DNA from: Flavobacterium hibernum
GTDB lineage: Bacteria; Bacteroidota; Bacteroidia; Flavobacteriales; Flavobacteriaceae
DNA length: 64,000 nt
NCBI RefSeq assembly: GCF_000832125.1
Contig: NZ_JPRK01000005.1
Coordinates: 434,001 to 498,000, forward strand
Direction of reading: 5' to 3'
The notes below the pieces were generated by a model that worked only from the letters and a program-made list of their open reading frames with translations, did not search any database and was not told where the DNA came from. Below, in pieces: positions 1-6,627 of this stretch; within the stretch, counting starts at the first letter, position 1; each line of letters opens with the position of its first letter. The position numbers and the translations under genes are program-made.

Positions 1-49
1 AAGAATATTGAAATAATAAAACAAGAATGATAAGTAAAGTTTTTTTCAT
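1..49 (-). CDS. start of a secreted or envelope protein (partial)
   Basis: Sixteen codons of a gene running off the left edge on the minus strand are visible. They begin with an ATG at 49 and read as a Met-Lys-Lys start followed by a run of Leu, Ile and Val, which is the beginning of a typical signal peptide. The gene begins 47 bases after the stop of the HlyD-type adaptor, in the same direction, so it probably belongs to the same export operon. An outer-membrane TolC-like protein or another secreted component would fit the place, but this is inference because nothing of the mature protein is in the window. Confidence 0.5.
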   Translation of the reverse strand, partial: MKKTLLIILVLLFQYS

Positions 50-96
50 TGGGAATAACAGTAGGTTTTTGGTTAATTATTATTTTTAGGTTTGAT

Positions 97-1392
97 TTAA
101 ACTTGTTCAAAAATACTTTTAAACTGATACAAAATTCGTTCAATTAATCGTAAATCTTCGGTAACGATTTCAGCAGTTCCTTTCATTTCCTGCTGAAATA
201 CAATTTGTTTTTTATAGGATGTTTGCAATCCGTTTGGAAGTGCAACATCCAGGAGTAAATTTCCATCTTTATCCGGAACAAGCGATATGTTTTTTATTTT
301 ACCTTTTAGGACTCCAAATTCACGATCGGGAAAATTCGCCAATCTGATATTAACAACTTGTCCAACTTTAATTTTTCCTGAATTTAGGGCTGGTGCTTTT
401 ACTTTTCCAACAAAACCTTTTTTAGTATTCGGAATAATCGAAAAAACATTATCGCCAATATTTATGGTTTGATTTTCTGTCCAAACCTGCAAAAAAGTAA
501 CCACTCCACTTACTGACGATTTTAATGCATAGGCCAATTCCCAATCTTTAATAACTTTTTTGAGCTGATAAAACGATTGTGCCATGTTGCGTCCAAGCGT
601 CACTTCTTCTTTTGTGCCACTTATTTGCGAATTCTGGCTTAATTTTGAATTATCGATCAAAGAGGACCTTAATTGCGAAATCGACGTTAAAAGCCCCTTA
701 TAACTCTTTTGAGCTTGAAGATAACTAAGTTTTTTCGCTTCCATTTCCTGCGCCGAAATAATTCCTTTATTGAATAGCGTTTCAAAACGTGCAATTTCAT
801 TTTTCTGAAGTTGTAATTCACTTTCGTTAATCACTTTTTGCTGCTGCAAAATTTCCAATCGTTCTTTGATCTGAACTTTTTCAGAATTTTGTGCTCGATT
901 TTCAACCTCAAAAGGCTGCAGGTTTTTATTTAATTGTTCTGCTTGATAATCTTTCTGAAAAACCGCAAAAGCACTTTCGATTTCTCCAAGTTGTGCGTTT
1001 TTTAGTAAAGCAAAAGGAAATGTTTTGCTAGCGTCATTGACATTGTATTCATCTACTATTTTTTTCAATAAGAAAACGTCTTTGTAATTAGCAGTATTTT
1101 CAATAATAGCAAGTGTACTATTCTCTGAAACTATAGATTTGTCTTTTACCAAAATGGCTTCGATACGACCAGATGATTTTGAAACTATTTTCTCTGGCGG
1201 AATATTGGTTGTAATTACAATTTGGGTTGTTACTACATCTGGGTATTTAATGAACCATGAGACGAAGAACAACATAAAAATAATTACAAATATCAAAACT
1301 GTCCCCCAACGTATCATCCAATGGGGCACTTTGGTAAGAATGTCCTGAACCTCTTCGCTTCTTAGTTCAATTGCAGTAGTATCTTCAGCCAT
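97..1392 (-). CDS. HlyD-family membrane fusion protein of a peptide exporter
   Basis: This 431-residue protein has the layout of the periplasmic adaptors that link a C39-type ABC exporter to an outer-membrane channel. A short cytosolic N-terminus is followed by one membrane segment at about residues 28-50. Next comes a biotinyl-lipoyl-like half-motif (around residues 60-95, with SGRIEAILVKD), then a long Gln/Glu/Lys/Leu-rich coiled coil at roughly 130-270, then the second lipoyl half and a beta-rich C-terminal part. The gene starts 3 bases after the stop of the ABC exporter gene, so the two are almost certainly co-translated. It should act in the inner membrane and periplasm. Family membership is clear; the cargo is inferred from the GG-leader peptides upstream. 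Confidence 0.9.
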   Translation of the reverse strand: MAEDTTAIELRSEEVQDILTKVPHWMIRWGTVLIFVIIFMLFFVSWFIKYPDVVTTQIVITTNIPPEKIVSKSSGRIEAILVKDKSIVSENSTLAIIENTANYKDVFLLKKIVDEYNVNDASKTFPFALLKNAQLGEIESAFAVFQKDYQAEQLNKNLQPFEVENRAQNSEKVQIKERLEILQQQKVINESELQLQKNEIARFETLFNKGIISAQEMEAKKLSYLQAQKSYKGLLTSISQLRSSLIDNSKLSQNSQISGTKEEVTLGRNMAQSFYQLKKVIKDWELAYALKSSVSGVVTFLQVWTENQTINIGDNVFSIIPNTKKGFVGKVKAPALNSGKIKVGQVVNIRLANFPDREFGVLKGKIKNISLVPDKDGNLLLDVALPNGLQTSYKKQIVFQQEMKGTAEIVTEDLRLIERILYQFKSIFEQV

Positions 1393-1395
1393 GAT

Positions 1396-3594
1396 TTAAT
1401 TTCCTAATTGTAATTGATTTTTTACCAGTTCAAAGTAATTTCCTTTTTGCTCGACTAATGTGGAATGATTGCCAATTTCGATGATTTTTCCTTTATCCAA
1501 AACTACAATTTGATCGGCATTCATAACGGTACTTAGTCGATGTGCAATAACAATTACTGTTTTGTCTTTAAAGAAAATATCTAATTTTTGCATTATTTCT
1601 TTTTCATTATTGGCATCTAAAGCCGAAGTTGCTTCATCAAAAAATAATATTTCCGGATTTTTATAAACAGCTCTTGCAATTAATAAGCGTTGTTTTTGTC
1701 CGGTGCTCATTCCAACTCCTTCAGCACCAATTTTAGTGTTGTAACCAAGCGGTAAACCACTTATATATTCTTTTATGTTGGCAACATCAGCCGCATACAC
1801 TAAACGCTCTTTATCAATTTTATCAACTCCAATGGCTATATTATTTGCAATTGTATCGCTAAAAATAAAACCTTCTTGCATTACGGCTCCAATATGAGAT
1901 CGCCAGGCTCTTTGCGAAATATTCTTTAGTTGTGTATTGCCAATAATAACTTCTCCTTTTTCAGGTTCATAAAACTTCAAAAGCAATTTCATTAAAGTGG
2001 TTTTACCGCTTCCGCTGACGCCAACTATTGCCGTTACTTTATTGGCTGGAATTTTTAGGGTTAAATTGTCTAAAACAAGAATATCTGAACCCAGATAACG
2101 ATAGGAAAGATCTTTTATATCAATATCCGATTCAAACGGAACATCGGTTGTTTGATTCTCTTCTTGTTGTGTTTCGTCTTCTTTTTCATGAATTTCAGAT
2201 AATCTTGCCAACGAAATTTTAGCATCCTGAAGTTCTCTAACAAATTCTATAAGTTGGGTAATTGGCCCATTTAAACTTCCTACGATAGAACTTATTGCCA
2301 ACATCATACCAAGGGTTATAGAACCATCGATAACTAATTTTGCCGAAAGAAAAATGATAAAAATATTCTTCAGCTCATTGATTACAGATGAACCTATGGT
2401 TTGTGTTTGTTCTAAAATTAATCCTTTTATTGAAACTCTAAAAAGCCTGGCTTGCACATACTCCCAACCCCAACGTTTTTGTTTTTCGGCATTATGAAGT
2501 TTAATTTCCTGCATTCCGTTAATAAGTTCCATTACTTTACTTTGTTCTTGCGAAACCTCAGCAAAACGCTTGTAATCTAGAACTTCTCTACGTTTTAAGA
2601 ATAAAGTTATCCATCCAAAATAAAGTATACTTCCGGCAAAAAACACAAAGAAGATCTTAAGATTAAAATAAGCCAATACTCCTCCTAAAACGAACATATT
2701 TATTACAGAGAACAATACATTTAATGACGATGTGGTTAGGATTTTTTCGATTCTTCGATGATCATTAATTCGTTGCATGATATCACCGGTCATTCGGACA
2801 TCAAAAAATGAAATAGGCAAATTCATTAATTTAATAAAGAAATCTGAGATGAGCGATATATTGATTCTGGTTGAGAGATGTAGTAAGATCCAACTTCTAA
2901 TAAGCTCTAAAGCTATTTTTCCGGCAAAAAGAAATAATTGCGCAAAAAGTATCAGGTAGATAAAATGAATATTCTGGTTTTGAATACCAACATCGACAAT
3001 ACTCTGGGTTAAGAAAGGAAAAATTAACTGCAATAAACTACTCGCTAATAAACCAATGCTAAGTTGGATCAAAAATGATTTATATTGCAATACATATTGC
3101 GACAATAACCGAAAACCTAATCCGTTATTTTCTTCTTTATCAAAATCAGACTGAAAAAACTTTGGAGAAGCTTCCATCAACAATGCAACTCCTTCCTGAG
3201 TCGAGTCATCTGCATTGTTTCCTATCCAAAATTTAAGAAAATCTTGCTTATTATATTCAATTAAACCAAAAGCAGGATCAGAAATATAATACGTATTCTT
3301 TTTGATTTTATAAAGTACTACATAATGGTTTTTATTCCAATGTAGAATACACGGCAAGGGGGCTTCTTCTAATCTGGTTATGTTTAGTTTTACTCCTAAG
3401 GTTCTAAATCCAACTTTTTCGGCTGCATCACTCAAAAAGAGTAAATTACTTCCCTCACGAGTTGTTTCGCTTATGTCTCTCAACTCCTGAATATTGATTG
3501 TTTTACCGTAATGTTTTGCTACAATTTTTAAACATGTTGGTCCACAATCCTTATAATCTGCTTGCTTGTAATTGGTGAATTTTTTCAATTTCAA
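1396..3594 (-). CDS. C39 peptidase-containing ABC exporter of double-glycine peptides
   Basis: This 732-residue protein has the three expected parts. Residues 1-140 are a C39 cysteine peptidase with catalytic Cys17 (DCGPTCL), His90 (HWNKNHYVVL) and Asp106 (SDPAFG). Residues about 165-440 are the membrane domain with about six helices. Residues about 490-732 are the ABC ATPase, with Walker A at 525-533 (GVSGSGKTT), a signature near 629 (MSTGQKQR), Walker B ending FFDEATSALD near 651-660, and the switch His near 685. Such proteins cut leaders after Gly-Gly and export the core. No ATG lies near the N-terminus: the frame is closed by a TGA a few codons upstream, and the first usable start is TTG at 3594, which places the catalytic Cys at the normal distance. 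The HlyD-type adaptor follows after 3 bases. Confidence 0.95.
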   Translation of the reverse strand: MKLKKFTNYKQADYKDCGPTCLKIVAKHYGKTINIQELRDISETTREGSNLLFLSDAAEKVGFRTLGVKLNITRLEEAPLPCILHWNKNHYVVLYKIKKNTYYISDPAFGLIEYNKQDFLKFWIGNNADDSTQEGVALLMEASPKFFQSDFDKEENNGLGFRLLSQYVLQYKSFLIQLSIGLLASSLLQLIFPFLTQSIVDVGIQNQNIHFIYLILFAQLFLFAGKIALELIRSWILLHLSTRINISLISDFFIKLMNLPISFFDVRMTGDIMQRINDHRRIEKILTTSSLNVLFSVINMFVLGGVLAYFNLKIFFVFFAGSILYFGWITLFLKRREVLDYKRFAEVSQEQSKVMELINGMQEIKLHNAEKQKRWGWEYVQARLFRVSIKGLILEQTQTIGSSVINELKNIFIIFLSAKLVIDGSITLGMMLAISSIVGSLNGPITQLIEFVRELQDAKISLARLSEIHEKEDETQQEENQTTDVPFESDIDIKDLSYRYLGSDILVLDNLTLKIPANKVTAIVGVSGSGKTTLMKLLLKFYEPEKGEVIIGNTQLKNISQRAWRSHIGAVMQEGFIFSDTIANNIAIGVDKIDKERLVYAADVANIKEYISGLPLGYNTKIGAEGVGMSTGQKQRLLIARAVYKNPEILFFDEATSALDANNEKEIMQKLDIFFKDKTVIVIAHRLSTVMNADQIVVLDKGKIIEIGNHSTLVEQKGNYFELVKNQLQLGN

Positions 3595-3641
3595 AAATTT
3601 AATTCAAGTGCAATTTAATATTATAATTCTGATATCACTAT

Positions 3642-3675
3642 AAAAAAAAACAGAGAGGAAAATTCCTCTCTGTTT
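3642..3675 (-). terminator. hairpin terminator or attenuator between peptide gene and exporter
   Basis: A 13-bp perfect inverted repeat (AAACAGAGAGGAA and its complement, 3648-3660 and 3663-3675) is followed, on the minus strand, by a run of eight or nine U. This is a good intrinsic terminator for transcripts coming from the peptide genes. It lies 48 bases before the exporter start, so the exporter needs either read-through or its own promoter. Confidence 0.75.
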
Positions 3676-3903
3676 ACTATTTAAAAGCTTTATTATTCGA
3701 AATACAATTTCTGTAGGACATGGCACTGGTTAACCCTAACCAAATAAAATCAACTCAGTGACCAATTTCCTAAAGAATCCCAACACCAATCATCAATGCG
3801 GGGAATTTGCTCAATGTTCCACGATCGAGCGCCTACAAATTAAAAAAAACATGACTAAATTCTAAAAAAGGCTATATCGTATTACTCTTAAAAAGGTTAA
3901 AAA
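3676..3903. other. intergenic stretch behind the six-Cys peptide gene
   Basis: No convincing gene is visible between the peptide stop and the hairpin. On the minus strand one frame from about 3834 to 3748 is open without a start codon and encodes a Trp- and Cys-containing stretch (including DDWCWDSLGNW). It continues past one TGA to a double stop. It could be a decayed peptide gene or chance. Confidence 0.4.
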
Positions 3904-4095
3904 TTAACAGCAAAGACGGCTTGTATCACAAATACCTGGCATAGTATTTACAGGACAAGTCCCGCCTACGGGTATTAAAACACAACCTGCTTCGATTGCA
4001 TAAACCCAACATTCAGGAATTCCTCCTTTTATTTTTTTTTGCTCACTTTTACTGATATGCTGAACATTTTCTAAATTCAAAATATTTTTCAACAT
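3904..4095 (-). CDS. six-cysteine double-glycine leader peptide precursor
   Basis: This 63-residue protein is a typical exported-peptide precursor. Residues 1-25 form a leader ending EQKKIKGG, and cutting after Gly25 would release a 38-residue core. The core has six cysteines, at 29, 38, 47, 56, 62 and 63; the first four are spaced exactly nine residues apart and the last two are adjacent. It is otherwise hydrophobic and Gly/Pro-containing with little net charge, so three disulfides are likely. The gene sits between the VKOR-thioredoxin gene and the C39 exporter on the same strand, 7 bases after a leader-like small gene. A bacteriocin or signalling peptide is the natural guess. The core matches no named family that I recognise. 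Confidence 0.8.
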   Translation of the reverse strand: MLKNILNLENVQHISKSEQKKIKGGIPECWVYAIEAGCVLIPVGGTCPVNTMPGICDTSRLCC

Positions 4096-4102
4096 ACTGA
4101 TT

Positions 4103-4237
4103 CTATTTAGTCATAATAGAAACTTCGAGTTTCTTTTTACTATTTTTCAAATCATTTAAATTAGCAAGCATACTTTTTTGTTCCTGCTCCGATAATTTTT
4201 CGATTCCTTTTATTCTTAAAATTTTTTCTAACATCAT
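4103..4237 (-). CDS. 44-residue leader-like peptide lacking Gly-Gly
   Basis: A short open frame starts with two ATG codons (4237 and 4234) and ends 7 bases before the six-Cys peptide gene. Its first 25 residues resemble that peptide's leader: MLEKILRIKGIEKLSEQEQK compares with MLKNILNLENVQHISKSEQK. Where the neighbour has Gly-Gly this one has Ala-Asn, and the rest is a Lys-rich tail without cysteines. It may be a duplicated precursor that lost its cleavage site, an accessory peptide that binds the peptidase, or a translational-coupling leader. The similarity and tight spacing support a real gene; function is unknown. Confidence 0.6.
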   Translation of the reverse strand: MMLEKILRIKGIEKLSEQEQKSMLANLNDLKNSKKKLEVSIMTK

Positions 4238-4292
4238 CTTTCGTTTTAGGGTTAATTTTTCAACTTCATTACAGACATTTAAAATCTTACTT

Positions 4293-5849
4293 TTAAGCGG
4301 TTTTTTCTAAAATCTGAACTTCTTCTACAAAATCATTCAAGAAATATTTCAACTCACTTAATTCATATTCATTTGGAAACAATCTTTCATTAACAATTTT
4401 TACTGGTGTATAATTAAAATTATTTTTAGAACACCACTCATATTGTTTTTGTATTTCTTGATTAATCATGATGCTAACATTATCAACATGCCATTTTTTT
4501 AACCATTTTTTTAATCCAATTTTCTTAATATGCCAATCTGAGATAGCTTCTACAGTTTTTCCCGGAGTTGATCTGTTAATTGTTAAAAGTCTCTCTACAA
4601 CAACTTTATAAGGATTATCAGCATTTTCTGGATTAATATTGAACAACACGCTCAAAAAAATCTTATCCGGAAATCTTAATACTAAATCAAAAGCTTCGTG
4701 AAAAGTATTGTGACAATGTTCGCAACTTGGACTTATGATAACAGAGAGCTTAACGGCTGCATTTCTATTTCCAAAATTCAAGCCTCTCAAATCTTCAAAT
4801 CCTTTTGGATAGGGAACTTTTTTAGACAAGAAATTTAATAACGAATAATTTCTTTTAAACTTTTTCATTTCCTTAAGAGAATTTTCGGTCCCTAAAACAC
4901 TTTTTATCATTGATTTTAAAACCATCCAAATAGGAACCAAAAGAACTACAGAGAATAAAAACGGAAAGATGTTCTCGAAACTAAAACTCAATGTAAACAA
5001 ATCTGAAGCAAACCATACAATGCTTTGAACGAAAATTAAAAATGAAACCATTAAACACATTACGCACCATTTTTGAATTTCAAATTTTTGAATCCAAATC
5101 GAAGACACAATTATTGGTATTGCCAATAGACTTAAGAAGCCAATGAAAATTGCCGAATCTAAGGGTTGAATTAAAATAGAAATTAAACTAGCACTGAAAA
5201 AAATCAATGGCAAATCAGGAAAACTAATCCATTTATTCTCATTTCCGTCTTTATTGTTTATAACATCACTACATGATGAAGTTGAAGTGAGATTACAGAT
5301 ATGTGAGATTATACTATTTTTGAATCCTAATTTTTCCTGAATGATAAATATACTAACTACAAATCCTAATATAGTTGTAGTTAAAAAAACAAGACTAAAT
5401 ACATTATATGTATTATAGTAAAAAGATAGACCAACAATTAATAGTAATGGCAAACCATATTTTAACCAACTGAATTCTACTTTTAAATTTTCTCTCGCAA
5501 CTACATTATTAGGTTCAATTGCTACAATAACTCCATTCCAATCTAAAAGGAATTTTTCATAAGAAAGTTTTTGACTTCCTTTTTTAATTGTATTTATACG
5601 AACGAAATTTTTTGCCTTCTCAACTAATATAAGTTCCTCTTTAAAATATGCTAAAAAATTTGATGGCAAATCTACTATTTGTTCTTTCGAAACTCTTACT
5701 GCTGCATTCTCTACAGACAACAAATCTAAAGAATCTGTTATCGCAAATAAACTTGGATAATTTGGATGAGAAAGAAACAAATCTTTAAACTCATTTTTAA
5801 TTTCCGAGTATCTGTTTATTTGGAGAAATTTTTGGACAAGTTTTAGCAT
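4293..5849 (-). CDS. C39-like / vitamin K epoxide reductase / thioredoxin-like fusion
   Basis: The ATG at 5849 is preferred over the further-upstream start at 5885, giving 518 residues. The first ~120 residues resemble a C39-peptidase fold without its catalytic Cys (NYPSLFAITDSLDLLSVENAAV and the following strand-rich part). Residues ~125-330 carry several membrane helices with the VKOR cysteines: a periplasmic-loop pair (HIC...SSC) and a CxxC in WCVMC. Residues ~345-510 are a soluble thioredoxin/DsbA-like domain with CEHC. VKOR fused to a thioredoxin-like domain makes disulfides in the periplasm of many bacteria. Placed directly upstream of a six-cysteine exported peptide, the likely job is oxidising that peptide; this last point is inference. 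Confidence 0.85.
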   Translation of the reverse strand: MLKLVQKFLQINRYSEIKNEFKDLFLSHPNYPSLFAITDSLDLLSVENAAVRVSKEQIVDLPSNFLAYFKEELILVEKAKNFVRINTIKKGSQKLSYEKFLLDWNGVIVAIEPNNVVARENLKVEFSWLKYGLPLLLIVGLSFYYNTYNVFSLVFLTTTILGFVVSIFIIQEKLGFKNSIISHICNLTSTSSCSDVINNKDGNENKWISFPDLPLIFFSASLISILIQPLDSAIFIGFLSLLAIPIIVSSIWIQKFEIQKWCVMCLMVSFLIFVQSIVWFASDLFTLSFSFENIFPFLFSVVLLVPIWMVLKSMIKSVLGTENSLKEMKKFKRNYSLLNFLSKKVPYPKGFEDLRGLNFGNRNAAVKLSVIISPSCEHCHNTFHEAFDLVLRFPDKIFLSVLFNINPENADNPYKVVVERLLTINRSTPGKTVEAISDWHIKKIGLKKWLKKWHVDNVSIMINQEIQKQYEWCSKNNFNYTPVKIVNERLFPNEYELSELKYFLNDFVEEVQILEKTA

Positions 5850-5984
5850 CTTTTTCGATCGTTTTAAATCATAATTACAATACAAATATTGCTGTTTTTA
5901 TTGTAATTAAAACGACGATAGCACACATTTTATCAATTATACTACATACAATTTATAAATTATATCAGTCTGAATTAATTAATC

Positions 5985-6007
5985 AATTTATTGATAATCA
6001 ATAAATT
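5985..6007. promoter_or_regulatory. palindrome in the divergent promoter region of the peptide locus
   Basis: A perfect 9-bp inverted repeat, AATTTATTG and CAATAAATT separated by ATAAT, lies between the divergent VKOR gene and the plus-strand peptide genes. It has no T-run, so it is more likely a regulator site than a terminator. Confidence 0.4.
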
Positions 6008-6073
6008 ATGCCTAATAATTTTCAAGCAAAACCTCCAAAACCGTAATCTCGACTAAGCGTTTTCCTTTTTGTC

Positions 6074-6081
6074 TAGTTTTG
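6074..6081 (+). promoter_or_regulatory. TAnnTTTG promoter element of the Gly-tail peptide genes
   Basis: TAGTTTTG matches the Bacteroidota -7 consensus TAnnTTTG and lies 30 bases upstream of the ATG at 6111. A clear TTG -33 box is not visible. Confidence 0.5.
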
Positions 6082-6110
6082 GTAAATCATAAACCCTAAT
6101 ACACAAAGAC

Positions 6111-6245
6111 ATGAAAATTCAAGCACTAAAATTCGAAGATTTTGAGAACGAAAAACTATCAAGAAAAGAGCAAAAAACTGTTCACGGAGGAGAAGATCTT
6201 ACTGATCCATCTATAGGACAAGGAAAAGGAGCCGGAAAGCCATAA
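6111..6245 (+). CDS. double-glycine leader peptide, Gly-rich tail, copy 1
   Basis: This is a 44-residue precursor. Residues 1-27 form a leader with the motif KFEDFENEKLSRKEQKTVHGG, and the predicted core after Gly27 is only 17 residues, ending TDPSIGQGKGAGKP. The core has no cysteine, which separates it from the minus-strand peptide. The next gene encodes a paralogue with the same leader type and the same TDPxIGxGKGxG tail. Both are divergent from the export genes and are likely cargo of the same C39 exporter, which is the only such exporter in the window. Function is unknown; candidates are an antibacterial or a signalling peptide. Confidence 0.75.
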   Translation: MKIQALKFEDFENEKLSRKEQKTVHGGEDLTDPSIGQGKGAGKP

Positions 6246-6310
6246 AGCTAAAATCGGAGCAAAAAAATTTAAAAAAAATCAAAAAATTACTAATTTAATT
6301 AAGTATAAAA

Positions 6311-6496
6311 ATGGCAAATCAGAAACTAAATTTCGTAGATTTTGAAACTGAACAACTATCAAAAAGTCAGCAAAAAAAAGTTCGTGGAGGTGATTCTCCA
6401 ATAGATCCTATAAATGCAGCAGAAGAAACTGGTAGAATATTACTAGAAACACCTCCTACAGATCCAGCTATTGGTACTGGTAAAGGAATGGGTTAA
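6311..6496 (+). CDS. double-glycine leader peptide, Gly-rich tail, copy 2
   Basis: This is a 61-residue precursor with leader motif NFVDFETEQLSKSQQKKVRGG ending at Gly27, followed by a 34-residue core. The core ends TDPAIGTGKGMG, nearly the same as copy 1, and in front of this has an extra acidic segment (DSPIDPINAAEETG) containing a second, weaker S/T-P-I-D-P element. It has no cysteine. The gene lies 65 bases after copy 1 and reads in the same direction, so the two probably share a transcript. The conserved tail with variable middle suggests that the tail is the functional or recognised part. Confidence 0.75.
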   Translation: MANQKLNFVDFETEQLSKSQQKKVRGGDSPIDPINAAEETGRILLETPPTDPAIGTGKGMG

Positions 6497-6526
6497 TTAA
6501 AAACCACAATCATTAAATCATAAATC

Positions 6527-6595
6527 AATTTCGAAGATTTTGAAATATAAAATTATCTCAAAATCGACGACTTAAACGGACAGAAAAAGCATTAA
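6527..6595 (+). pseudogene. decayed third GG-leader peptide copy
   Basis: In the frame starting at 6527 the DNA encodes NFEDFE, the same leader block as the two intact copies, then a TAA. The same frame continues with KIDDLNGQKKH, which resembles the end of a leader. The alignment to copy 2 is largely gap-free at DNA level over about 45 bases. There is no start codon and no Gly-Gly or Gly-rich tail, so this is a remnant. Confidence 0.55.
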
Positions 6596-6627
6596 AATTA
6601 ATTTTATCTAAAATACTCATTTTTAAA

